From NCBI GenBank assembly GCA_002307715.1, contig DBUA01000041.1, positions 1 to 17,396 on the forward strand: a DNA stretch of 17,396 bases. Reading direction: 5' to 3'. The position numbers and the translations under genes were made by a program. A model generated the notes under the pieces. It was not told the origin of the DNA and did not search any database. It was given only the letters and a program-made list of their open reading frames with translations. Shown here in pieces: positions 6,155-13,179 of this stretch. Each line of letters begins with the position of its first letter. Within the stretch, counting starts at the first letter, position 1. The stretch comes from Candidatus Moranbacteria bacterium UBA1302. Its GTDB lineage: Bacteria; Patescibacteriota; Minisyncoccia; Moranbacterales; UBA1568.

Positions 6155-6775
6155 ATGAGTATGTCTTTTTCCGCACTTGTCCGTTCTAGTAGGGTCACAT
6201 TGGCCGTAGTGGCTCTTATCGCTGGATTAGCTGCCGTTCCGATGGTAGCATCGGCCGACACGACGACAATCAGCTTTTCCAATCCACTCTCGTTTTCAAC
6301 GGTCGAAGGTCTGCTGAGCAGTGTGTTAGCAGCCTTGCAAGGCATTATCGTTACGCTCTCGCTCGTGTTCATCGTTTTCGGAGCTGTTATGTACGTCCTT
6401 TCAGCTGGCGATGACGGCCGTATGAAGACGGCTAAATCGGCCATTACTGCCGCGCTCATCGGTCTCGCGCTTGGCTTAGCAGCCCCATCGTTCCTGAAGG
6501 AAATCGGAACGGTGTTGGGTTGGAGTGATACGACCACTTCAAGCGCGCTTTCCCTGACGACCATAGCTACGAATGTCCTTAACTTCTTCCTTTCCATCAT
6601 CGGCATCTTGGCGATTATCATGATGGTGGTCGGCGGAACCATGTATCTCACGGCGGCTGGTGATGAGGATCGCATTGATGAAGGAAAGAAGATCGTGAAA
6701 TATTCCATCATCGGCATAGCGATCGCTTTGGCAGCGTTGGTTATCGTGACACAGGTAGTCGATTTCTTCGCTTGA
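6155..6775 (+). CDS. Fused double-domain T4SS pilin-like membrane protein
   Basis: The product is 206 residues. A signal peptide (hydrophobic 14-28, cleavage probably after VASA at 34) precedes two complete copies of the domain. Copy A spans about 47-122 with turn YVLSAGDDGRMKTAKS (80-95). Copy B spans about 133-206 with turn YLTAAGDEDRIDEGKK (164-179). Four membrane helices are therefore expected after signal cleavage. Copy B closely resembles the 93-residue gene at 4776. No clear ribosome-binding site is seen; ATG 6155 lies 8 bases after the previous stop, so translational coupling is possible, and ATG 6161 is an alternative. It is the last gene before a strong bidirectional terminator. Confidence 0.78.
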   Translation: MSMSFSALVRSSRVTLAVVALIAGLAAVPMVASADTTTISFSNPLSFSTVEGLLSSVLAALQGIIVTLSLVFIVFGAVMYVLSAGDDGRMKTAKSAITAALIGLALGLAAPSFLKEIGTVLGWSDTTTSSALSLTTIATNVLNFFLSIIGILAIIMMVVGGTMYLTAAGDEDRIDEGKKIVKYSIIGIAIALAALVIVTQVVDFFA

Positions 6776-6799
6776 GGCTTGTTCGACGCATAAGAGAAA

Positions 6800-6836
6800 A
6801 GGGCGTACAAGAGAAATCTCGTACGCCCTGTTTTTT
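6800..6836. terminator. Bidirectional intrinsic terminator between convergent genes
   Basis: The 9-bp stem AGGGCGTAC/GTACGCCCT (6800-6808 with 6821-6829) is extended by an inner GAGA/TCTC pairing. TTTTTT (6831-6836) follows on the plus strand. On the minus strand the stem is followed by TTTCTCTTA. It ends the pilin-like cluster and the minus-strand gene, whose stop codon lies in the T-tract. Confidence 0.9.
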
Positions 6837-7302
6837 AGTGGATGAAAGCGATCTCCACTTCGATTTGCTTGAACATCGCATCCACGTAAGGGGAGGTTTC
6901 CCCGACAATGAATGAGACTTCGACACAGCCTTGCTTCGGACGGAACGTCTGCCCCGGTTTCTTGCCATCGATGTCGATGATTCCGCCGATGTCAATCTTG
7001 GTGCCGTCTTCCATGACGGCTTTCGGCGCTGACACCATGTAGGCAACCGGGCTATTTCCGATGCCACACAGGCGTTTGTTCTCGAAGCTGTTGATGTTCA
7101 GCTTCTTGACGACATCGCGAGGAGCGTTTTTCTTCGTCTCGATCTTCTGCGTTGCCGATGGTGTCGAAGCAGCTTGTGGCGCCGCAGACGAGGAAGGTTG
7201 TGAGCGATACAAAGAGTATCCGCCCATTCCGACGAGAACAGCTATCGCAAGAGCGATCCCTGCGTTCAGCAGTTTGTTGCCCATATCCATATCGTTGGCC
7301 AT
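6835..7302 (-). CDS. Small membrane-anchored protein of unknown function
   Basis: The product is 155 residues and matches no family I recognise. A single hydrophobic helix (about 11-32) lies near the N-terminus. A Ser/Ala/Pro/Gln-rich linker (34-55) follows, then a compact C-terminal domain of about 95 residues with strand-like segments and two cysteines (C79, C126) that could form a disulfide outside the membrane. No lipobox is present. GGAGGG four bases before the ATG, on the minus strand, supports the start. The gene has its own consensus promoter and lies convergent with the pilin-like cluster. A link to those proteins is suggested only by position. Confidence 0.75.
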   Translation of the reverse strand: MANDMDMGNKLLNAGIALAIAVLVGMGGYSLYRSQPSSSAAPQAASTPSATQKIETKKNAPRDVVKKLNINSFENKRLCGIGNSPVAYMVSAPKAVMEDGTKIDIGGIIDIDGKKPGQTFRPKQGCVEVSFIVGETSPYVDAMFKQIEVEIAFIH

Positions 7303-7377
7303 GATGCCCTCCGGTTGAAATTTGAAATGTACGGTAGAGAGTGTTGCAGAACTAAGATATCAATCCTGTAACTCTCG

Positions 7378-7406
7378 ATTATACTCTTTTTTGATAAAAA
7401 AGTCAA
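7378..7406 (-). promoter_or_regulatory. Consensus promoter of the minus-strand membrane protein gene
   Basis: Read on the minus strand: TTGACT (7401-7406), 17-bp spacer, TATAAT (7378-7383). Transcription should begin near 7371, giving a leader of about 68 nt. GAGAGT at the 5' end of that leader can pair with ACTCTC further on, with an adjoining weaker helix, forming a possible 5' hairpin (7337-7376). Confidence 0.85.
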
Positions 7407-7472
7407 GAGTAATGATGAAGGTATGCCGTATATTTTGGCTTATATGAAATAAATAATCGGCACAAGCGGTTA

Positions 7473-7501
7473 TTGACGGAAGAGTATATTTTTGCTATAC
7501 T
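7473..7501 (+). promoter_or_regulatory. Promoter of nusA
   Basis: TTGACG (7473-7478), 17-bp spacer, TATACT (7496-7501), with TG one base before the -10 (extended). Transcription is expected near 7508, leaving a leader of about 94 nt. The 298-base gap 7303-7601 contains this promoter, the divergent one and the nusA leader; the remainder (about 7407-7472) shows nothing recognisable. Confidence 0.85.
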
Positions 7502-7525
7502 AGAAGAGCAGTATGGATGGTAGGG

Positions 7526-7550
7526 AGTTCGCTTGGATGCGGACTTTTTT
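7526..7550 (+). terminator. Hairpin plus T-tract in the nusA leader (candidate attenuator)
   Basis: AGTTCGC (7526-7532) pairs with GCGGACT (7539-7545) over 7 bp with one G-T wobble and a 6-nt loop; TTTTT (7546-7550) follows. Outer segments 7511-7517 (GTATGGA) and 7554-7560 (TCCATAC) are perfectly complementary and enclose it. The neighbouring upstream gene is divergent, so this structure can only act on the nusA transcript. Confidence 0.75.
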
Positions 7551-7601
7551 CATTCCATACCACCCCCAATATTTATAATCAACGTAAGGTGAAATACGGC
7601 T

Positions 7602-8852
7602 ATGCCGAAGAAGCAAGTGATTATCGAAGAAGAAGACACATCAACAGGCGAAAGCCTTTCTGGGCGTTTGGGCGAATTCGGCAGTGCTGTGATGCAGATA
7701 GCCGAAGAAAAGAATCTTTCTAAAGAGAAGGTGCTTGAAGTCGTTGAGGCGGCTTTGGCAGCGGCGTATAAGAAGGATTATGGGAAGAAAGGCCAAGTCA
7801 TCCGCGCGAAATTTGATGAAGTAGCGAAGAGCGCCGAGTATTTTTTGGAAAAAGAAGTCGTCGATGAAACAGTGCGTGAATTCATCGAAGAGAGTGAAGA
7901 TGAATCTGAAGAGGGTGCGTTGATGCCTGAGATATCCGAAGAAGATGTTGATGGCCGTTTGCCGCGCTATAATGTCGAGCGCGATATGACGATTGATGAC
8001 GCCAAGCAGATCAAGAAAGATGCCAAAGTAGGCGATATTATCGAACTCCCGCTTGAAATGCATGATGAGTTCGGTCGCGTGGCTGCTCAAACAGCGAAGC
8101 AGGTGATTATCCAACGTATCCGTGAGGCGGAACGCGAGATGATGTATACCGAGTACAAAGAGAAGGAAGGCCAAGTCGTGAATGGCCAAGTCCAGCGTGT
8201 CGAGGGCCGCAATGTCTTCATCGACCTTGGAAAATCTATCGGCATACTTTTTCCGTCTGAACAGATTGAAGGTGAGAATTATCGCGTCGGCCAGCATGTG
8301 AAAGTGTATTTGGCGCGTGTCGAATCTGACACCAAGGGTCCTGGACTGCTTCTGTCGCGCACGCATCCGGAGATGGTCCGGCATCTTTTTGCGCTCGAAG
8401 TGCCTGAAATATTCACTGGCACTGTTGAGATTAAAGCGATTGCTCGTGAAGCAGGTTCTCGTACCAAGATCGCCGTTTTTTCGGCCGAGGAAGGCGTTGA
8501 TCCAATTGGATCATGTGTCGGACAGAAGGGTACTCGCGTCCAGGCCATCATCGATGAGTTGGGTGGTGAGAAAGTCGATATCATCGAATGGAAGGAAGAT
8601 TCCGAGCAGTTTATCAGCGCAGCGCTTTCACCAGCTAAGGTGCTCTCCGTCGAGCTTTTTAGTGAAGAGAAACGTGCTGTCGCCAAGGTACCGCAAGATC
8701 AGCTTTCGCTCGCCATCGGTAAGCGTGGACAGAATGTCCGTCTCGCAGCCAAACTGACAGGCTGGAAGATCGATGTGATAGCGGACGAAGCCTTTCCGAC
8801 CGATGAATCGGCCGAGAAAAATGTTGAGACTCCTCAGGAACTGGCAGCATAA
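7602..8852 (+). CDS. nusA: Transcription termination/antitermination factor NusA
   Basis: The 416-residue product has the NusA order: RNA polymerase-binding N-terminal domain (about 20-180, ending in the conserved QTAKQVIIQRIREAER at 163-178), S1 domain (about 187-253), KH1 (about 255-345, with CVGQKGTRVQAI) and KH2 (about 350-395, with AIGKRGQNVRLA). There are no C-terminal acidic AR repeats, as in many non-proteobacterial NusA. NusA promotes pausing and hairpin-dependent termination. An acidic insertion at about 92-127 interrupts the N-terminal domain. TAAGGTGA 9 bases before ATG 7602 supports the start. No rimP or infB accompanies it, unlike the common bacterial order. It heads the run nusA-ppa-tig-clpP. 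Confidence 0.96.
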   Translation: MPKKQVIIEEEDTSTGESLSGRLGEFGSAVMQIAEEKNLSKEKVLEVVEAALAAAYKKDYGKKGQVIRAKFDEVAKSAEYFLEKEVVDETVREFIEESEDESEEGALMPEISEEDVDGRLPRYNVERDMTIDDAKQIKKDAKVGDIIELPLEMHDEFGRVAAQTAKQVIIQRIREAEREMMYTEYKEKEGQVVNGQVQRVEGRNVFIDLGKSIGILFPSEQIEGENYRVGQHVKVYLARVESDTKGPGLLLSRTHPEMVRHLFALEVPEIFTGTVEIKAIAREAGSRTKIAVFSAEEGVDPIGSCVGQKGTRVQAIIDELGGEKVDIIEWKEDSEQFISAALSPAKVLSVELFSEEKRAVAKVPQDQLSLAIGKRGQNVRLAAKLTGWKIDVIADEAFPTDESAEKNVETPQELAA

Positions 8853-8872
8853 CCGGCAGTGATCGCCGGTTA
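8850..8872 (+). other. Stable hairpin overlapping the nusA stop codon
   Basis: The perfect 8-bp stem TAACCGGC/GCCGGTTA (8850-8857 with 8865-8872) has a 7-nt loop and no T-tract. It begins with the nusA TAA. It is more likely a processing or 3'-end-stabilising element than a terminator. Confidence 0.6.
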
Positions 8873-8907
8873 GCGTTCGATGTAATCAAATATGTGATAC
8901 ACGTCCT

Positions 8908-9438
8908 ATGAACATGTGGCATGATATCCCCGCTGGGGAAGACGCTCCGAATACCATCAATATGATCGTTGAGATCCCGAAGGGTTCGAAGAATAAGTAT
9001 GAGATCGATAAGGAAACAGGTCTTATCAAGCTGGATCGAGCCATGCGTACTGCCCAGGATTACCCGTTTGATTACGGATTCGTCCCGCAGAGCCTCTGGG
9101 AAGATAATGATCCGCTCGATGTCGTGCTGTTGACGACTTATCCGCTTCATCCTGGCATTTTGGTCGAAGCTCGTCCGATCGCTATCATGAATATGATCGA
9201 TGGTGGCGAAGGAGACGATAAGATTATCGCTGTGCCGAAACACGACCCGCGTTTTGAAGGGGTGAAGAATCTCACGGATATCAATCCTCATACGCTGAAG
9301 GAAATCCGCCATTTCTTCGAAACCTATAAGGCTATCGACAATAAGAAGGTATCTGTCGGCGGTTTTCAGAAGAAAGCCGAAGCTTTGGCAGCTGTAAAGA
9401 AGGGTCTCAAGCTTTATCGGGAGAAGTACGCTCATTAA
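8908..9438 (+). CDS. ppa: Soluble inorganic pyrophosphatase, family I
   Basis: The 176-residue product has the usual size of bacterial family I pyrophosphatases. The enzyme hydrolyses pyrophosphate to two phosphates, pulling nucleic-acid and aminoacyl-tRNA synthesis forward. The signature DNDPLD (66-71) with metal-binding aspartates is intact, as are D98 and D103 in IDGGEGDDK. Other conserved residues are visible: E22 and K29-Y31 in VEIPKGSKNKYE, and DYPFDYGFVPQ (51-61). ATG 8908 gives the expected N-terminus (MNMWHDIPAG). No strong ribosome-binding site is seen. It sits 55 bases after nusA with only a hairpin between, so cotranscription is likely. Confidence 0.96.
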   Translation: MNMWHDIPAGEDAPNTINMIVEIPKGSKNKYEIDKETGLIKLDRAMRTAQDYPFDYGFVPQSLWEDNDPLDVVLLTTYPLHPGILVEARPIAIMNMIDGGEGDDKIIAVPKHDPRFEGVKNLTDINPHTLKEIRHFFETYKAIDNKKVSVGGFQKKAEALAAVKKGLKLYREKYAH

Positions 9439-9449
9439 TTTCATTACGC

Positions 9450-9475
9450 GGGCCACGATCGTTCTGGTGCTGCCC
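9450..9475 (+). other. Hairpin in the ppa-tig spacer
   Basis: GGGC (9450-9453) pairs with GCCC (9472-9475), with CAC/GTG continuing inside. There is no T-tract and no promoter could be found between ppa and tig, so this is probably an intercistronic structure in one transcript. Confidence 0.35.
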
Positions 9476-9518
9476 AGCAGGAAGGACGACTGTGGATTCC
9501 GTGATCAGGATTTTCATT

Positions 9519-10811
9519 ATGGATGTCGCTGTCAAAAAATTGAAGGATTCGAAGGTCGAAATGAAGGTCATTCTGCCGTGGGAGGAATGGAAGGGTGAAA
9601 TCGATCATGCGGCTGAGGAACTTTCGAAGGGAACGAAAATAGCTGGATTCCGTCCAGGGAAAGCGCCGCGCGATGTTATTGAGAAGCGTTTTGGCAAGGG
9701 GGCTGTTTTGGCAGAAGCCGCTGAACACGCTGTCGGACATTCATATGCCAAAGCGCTCGCGCAGGAAAAAGTAGAAGCGATCGGCCATCCGGAAGTGGAG
9801 ATTGGTAAGTTGGCTGAAGGGGAAGCTATCGAATATACCGCTATCGCTTCAGTCATGCCTGAAGTGAAGATACGGTCTTCCTGGAAAGACGCTGCGAAAA
9901 AGATCAATGCTGATTTTGCAAAGCGTAAGGAAGGTATCGATGAGCAAGAGGTTGATAATGAGATACAGAGGATAGCTGAAATGCGCGCCCCGCTTGTCGC
10001 GGTCGACCGCGAAGCGAAGATGGGAGATAACGTCCGGATTGATTTTATTGTTAAGCAGGATGGCGTTGTTATCGAGGGCGGAAAGAGCGATGATCATGCT
10101 CTCGTTCTTGGTAAGGGTGTTTTTATCCCGGGTTTCGAAGAGGAAATCGTCGGATTGAAGGCAGGAGACGAGAAAACGTTCACACTGGTTTTCCCGAAGG
10201 AATATCATGCAGCTCATCTGGCTGGTCGTGAAGCTGAATTTTCCGTGAAAGTGCGAGCTGTTGAAGAGCGCGTATTGCCTGTTATCGACGATACGTTTGC
10301 ACGAACACTCGGTTCGTTCGATTCGCTTGAAAAAGTGAAAGAGAATATCCGCAAGGGAATGCTTCAAGAAAGTAAGGCGAAAAAAGCCGAAGAACATCGG
10401 ACAGCCTTGCTTGATGCGCTTGTGGAACGTGCCGAACTTGAATATCCCCAGATTCTTGTTGATGAGGAGGCATCACGTATGGTGCGGGAGTTTGAATCGC
10501 AAGTACAGGGCATGGGATTACAGTTCCAAGAATATCTTTCGCAATCCAATAAGACAGAGGATGATCTTCGAAAAGAATGGGAGCCACAGGCGAAGAAGCG
10601 TTTGGCTGCTCACCTTGTCATTGATGCCATAGCGAAGGAAGAGGATATTGACGCTGATTCTGAAGCTATCGAAGCCGAGATGAATGTAGCGCTTCAGTAT
10701 TTTAAGAACGTCAAGGATGCGGAGAAGAACATCGATATGGCTCAGCTGTATGGAGCCGTTCGTGGACAGATCCGGAGTCGGAAAGCATTCGAGTTTCTTG
10801 AGAAGTTTTGA
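9519..10811 (+). CDS. tig: Trigger factor, ribosome-associated chaperone
   Basis: The 430-residue product has the usual length of trigger factor. The N-terminal ribosome-binding domain carries the signature GFRPGKAP (43-50) that contacts L23 near the exit tunnel. An FKBP-type prolyl isomerase domain follows (about 166-250, with LGKGVFIPGFEEEIVGLKAG at 197-216), then the helical C-terminal chaperone arms (about 255-430). Trigger factor shields nascent chains in the cytoplasm. An upstream in-frame GTG at 9492 is possible, but ATG 9519 has AGGA 8 bases before it and gives the family's normal N-terminus. It is followed by clpP, a common pairing. Confidence 0.96.
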   Translation: MDVAVKKLKDSKVEMKVILPWEEWKGEIDHAAEELSKGTKIAGFRPGKAPRDVIEKRFGKGAVLAEAAEHAVGHSYAKALAQEKVEAIGHPEVEIGKLAEGEAIEYTAIASVMPEVKIRSSWKDAAKKINADFAKRKEGIDEQEVDNEIQRIAEMRAPLVAVDREAKMGDNVRIDFIVKQDGVVIEGGKSDDHALVLGKGVFIPGFEEEIVGLKAGDEKTFTLVFPKEYHAAHLAGREAEFSVKVRAVEERVLPVIDDTFARTLGSFDSLEKVKENIRKGMLQESKAKKAEEHRTALLDALVERAELEYPQILVDEEASRMVREFESQVQGMGLQFQEYLSQSNKTEDDLRKEWEPQAKKRLAAHLVIDAIAKEEDIDADSEAIEAEMNVALQYFKNVKDAEKNIDMAQLYGAVRGQIRSRKAFEFLEKF

Positions 10812-10852
10812 CGTTGTCTTGAAAGAGGGTAATCCGATGTAAGCTGAATCGT

Positions 10853-11437
10853 ATGGAGAGCCAGTATCTTGTTCCGATGGTCGTAGAAAAAGGAACATTC
10901 GGTGAGCGGGCGTATGATATCTATTCCCGCCTCCTGAAGGACCGCATCGTTTTTATCGGGTCGCCAATTGATGATGATGTTGCGAACGCCGTGATAGCGC
11001 AGTTGCTCTTTTTGGAATCGCAAAATCCGAAGGAGGATATCCGGATGTATATCAATTCACCTGGCGGATCGGTGACATCAGCGCTTGCTATCTATGATAC
11101 GATGCAGTATGTCAAACCGGAAGTACAAACCATCTGTATCGGTTCGGCAGCGAGTGCAGCAGCGCTTCTACTCGCATCGGGGAAGAAGGGAAAGCGTATG
11201 GCACTTCCGAATAGCGAGGTGATGATACATCAGGTATTGGGAGGGGCTCAGGGGCAGGCGACTGATGTAGATATCCATGCGCGGCATATATTGCGGACAC
11301 GTGATCGTTTGAATCGGATTTTAGCGCATCACACCGGGCAGAAGCTTGCAAAAATAGCAAAAGATACGGAGAGAGATTATTTTATGTCAGCGGAAGAAGC
11401 AATGACATATGGTATCGTTGATAAGGTGATCCAATAG
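10853..11437 (+). CDS. clpP: ATP-dependent Clp protease proteolytic subunit ClpP
   Basis: The 194-residue product has the expected ClpP length. The catalytic triad is present: S101 (in GSAASAAAL), H126 (in MIHQV) and D175 (in ERDYFMS). The oxyanion-loop INSPGGS motif is at 67-73. The residues after the nucleophile are Ala-Ala rather than the more common Met-Gly. ClpP forms tetradecamers that degrade proteins delivered by ClpX or ClpC. The ATPase gene usually next to it (clpX) is absent here: a terminator and a convergent gene follow. No promoter was found in the 41-base gap after tig, so they are probably cotranscribed. Confidence 0.96.
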   Translation: MESQYLVPMVVEKGTFGERAYDIYSRLLKDRIVFIGSPIDDDVANAVIAQLLFLESQNPKEDIRMYINSPGGSVTSALAIYDTMQYVKPEVQTICIGSAASAAALLLASGKKGKRMALPNSEVMIHQVLGGAQGQATDVDIHARHILRTRDRLNRILAHHTGQKLAKIAKDTERDYFMSAEEAMTYGIVDKVIQ

Positions 11438-11447
11438 CAGCATATAT

Positions 11448-11478
11448 CTAAAAAACGCCCATCCAAGGGCGTTTTTAG
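11448..11478. terminator. Bidirectional terminator between clpP and gpmI
   Basis: A long stem built from AAAAACGCCC and GGGCGTTTTT, with closing CTA/TAG and a 6-nt loop. It has T residues on the 3' side of either strand. It serves both convergent genes. Confidence 0.9.
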
Positions 11479-11495
11479 TATGTTATGGTTACTTT

Positions 11496-13061
11496 TTATT
11501 GCAACGTAGGAAGAAGCGATGTGCCATTCATTTCGACCGGCTTCTCGAGACCTATGATATCGAGTACGGTCGGAGCGACATCAGAAAGGAGTCCGTTCAC
11601 TTGATTTTGTTCTCGCATCATCTGTTCGGCGCTTTTTTCACGGTGATTATCAGGAGTGATATACCAGAGCGGTATCGGATTGGTTGAATGTTCCGTATCA
11701 ATTTCACCACTGGATGGACGTTTGAGCTCCTCGGCATTTCCATGGTCGGCTGTAATCAGAATAGCTCCGCCAGCTTTCAGAACGGCTGGGACGAGTATGG
11801 AAAGGCTTTTATCGGTAGCTTCGACCGCTTTGATAGTAGCCTCCTCATTTCCGGTGTGGGCTACCATATCCGGATTGGCATAATTGACGAGAATGAAATC
11901 GTAGTTTTCTTCATTGATAGCGTCAATAAGACGTTCGGTGATTTGCGGAGAGCTCATCTCAGGGATTTCATCGAAACGTGCGACAGTAGGGGACGGAATA
12001 AGGACACGGTCTTCACCTGGGAACGCTTTTTCCTTTCCTCCGTTGAAGAAGTAAGTGACATGAGCGTATTTTTCCGTTTCTGCTAAGCGTAACTGTTTCT
12101 TATTTCCTAGGCTTAAGACTTCGCCGAGGCTCTTTTCGATATCTTCTGGCGGGAAAGCGACATGGAGTGGCAGATCCCGTTCGTATTCGGTGAGCGTTAC
12201 GAAAAAGAGATCAAGAAGTTTTCTTTCGAAGCCGTCAAATTCCGGTACAACGAACGCTTTTGCGAGTTCGCGAGCACGATCTTCGCGGAAGTTAAAGAAG
12301 ATGACGGAATCTTTGTCTTGGATAAGAGCGATGGGCTGGTTATTTTCAGTGATGACGGTCGGCTCGATGAATTCATCAGTGATGTTTTTGGCGTAAGACT
12401 GTTCAAAGACGAGCAGGGGATCGGAAGCGGTGTTGCCGGTTCCTTCAGTTAGCATGCGATAGCTTTTTTCGATGCGGTCCCAGTTATTGTTGCGATCCAT
12501 CGAGAAATTCCGTCCGGAAAGACTGGCGATTTTTCCGATGCCGATAAGCTGTATCTCACGTTGGAATTCTTTGGCTTGCTGGATCCCAGAAGTCGGTGCG
12601 CTATCACGGCCATCGGTGAAAATATGGACATAGACTTGGTCAAGACCTTCGTTTTTAGCGAGTCGAAGAAGCGCGAGGAGATGATCTTTGTGGGAATGGA
12701 CGGAACCGCTGCTCAAGAGGCCCATATAATGGAGCTTCCCCCCGTTTTCTTTCGCTGCGTTTACAGCGCCGAGCAGAGCTTCGTTATGGAAAAAACTGCC
12801 ATCTTGGATAGAAAGCGAAATACGCGGCATGTTCTGATAGATGACCCGACCGGCGCCCATGGTCATATGTCCGACTTCGCTGTTACCAGCCGTATTCCAA
12901 GGAAGACCGACAGAAATGCCGGAAGCTTGGAGCGTTGTCATGGGGTAGAAACGATTGAGTTTGTCGAATGTAGGAAGCTTGGCTTCGCGTATCGGATTTC
13001 CTGCTACGCTATTGCTGATGCCCCATCCATCGAGAACGACGAGAACGAGCGGTTTGTACAT
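11496..13061 (-). CDS. gpmI: 2,3-bisphosphoglycerate-independent phosphoglycerate mutase
   Basis: The 521-residue product interconverts 3- and 2-phosphoglycerate in glycolysis and gluconeogenesis. It is the manganese-dependent, alkaline-phosphatase-superfamily enzyme. Metal and catalytic residues are visible: D11 (LDGWG), nucleophile S61 (GNSEVGH, 59-65), H122 (VHSH), the GRD at 151-153, D398 and H402 (DMVAHTG), D439 and H440 (TADHGNAE), and H458 (DTEHSTNPIP). Length fits the usual 505-525. No Shine-Dalgarno precedes ATG 13061; the leader is A-rich instead. It is transcribed alone, convergent with clpP and divergent from rny. Confidence 0.96.
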   Translation of the reverse strand: MYKPLVLVVLDGWGISNSVAGNPIREAKLPTFDKLNRFYPMTTLQASGISVGLPWNTAGNSEVGHMTMGAGRVIYQNMPRISLSIQDGSFFHNEALLGAVNAAKENGGKLHYMGLLSSGSVHSHKDHLLALLRLAKNEGLDQVYVHIFTDGRDSAPTSGIQQAKEFQREIQLIGIGKIASLSGRNFSMDRNNNWDRIEKSYRMLTEGTGNTASDPLLVFEQSYAKNITDEFIEPTVITENNQPIALIQDKDSVIFFNFREDRARELAKAFVVPEFDGFERKLLDLFFVTLTEYERDLPLHVAFPPEDIEKSLGEVLSLGNKKQLRLAETEKYAHVTYFFNGGKEKAFPGEDRVLIPSPTVARFDEIPEMSSPQITERLIDAINEENYDFILVNYANPDMVAHTGNEEATIKAVEATDKSLSILVPAVLKAGGAILITADHGNAEELKRPSSGEIDTEHSTNPIPLWYITPDNHREKSAEQMMREQNQVNGLLSDVAPTVLDIIGLEKPVEMNGTSLLPTLQ

Positions 13062-13124
13062 GTGTTTATTTTTTTGGGCTGGAATTCAGGGGAAATTCTT
13101 CTAAAATCTTGATTGCTTTCTTTC

Positions 13125-13151
13125 ATGATACCACTCTTCGTTCTTTGACAA
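13125..13151 (-). promoter_or_regulatory. Promoter of gpmI, sharing its -35 with the rny promoter
   Basis: Read on the minus strand: TTGTCA (13146-13151), 15-bp spacer, extended -10 TGGTATCAT (hexamer 13125-13130). The short spacer is offset by the TG element. The leader would be about 57 nt. Confidence 0.55.
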
Positions 13152-13173
13152 AAGGCATTTTCAGGATTATGAT
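13145..13173 (+). promoter_or_regulatory. Promoter of rny
   Basis: TTGACA (13145-13150), 17-bp spacer, TATGAT (13168-13173). The -35 lies on the opposite strand of the gpmI -35, within the near-palindrome TTTGACAAA. Transcription should begin near 13180. Confidence 0.75.
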
Positions 13174-13179
13174 TGTTGT

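Noticed and set aside
6109..6810. 233-codon minus-strand open frame opposite the fused pilin-like gene
   Set aside because: It is antisense to a gene with signal peptide and paired domains and crosses the bidirectional terminator; composition (Met, Ile, Ala, Ser) is typical of a reversed membrane-protein frame. The 196-codon frame at 5516-6106 is rejected likewise.
7573..7579. TATAAT inside the nusA leader as a second promoter
   Set aside because: No -35-like sequence at suitable spacing and no extended -10; the upstream TTGACG-17-TATACT is much better.
12561..13112. 183-codon open frame antisense to the start of gpmI
   Set aside because: It lies fully opposite a well-supported enzyme gene, has no ribosome-binding site and reads as a frame shadow. 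The same applies to the 132-codon frame at 11688-12086.
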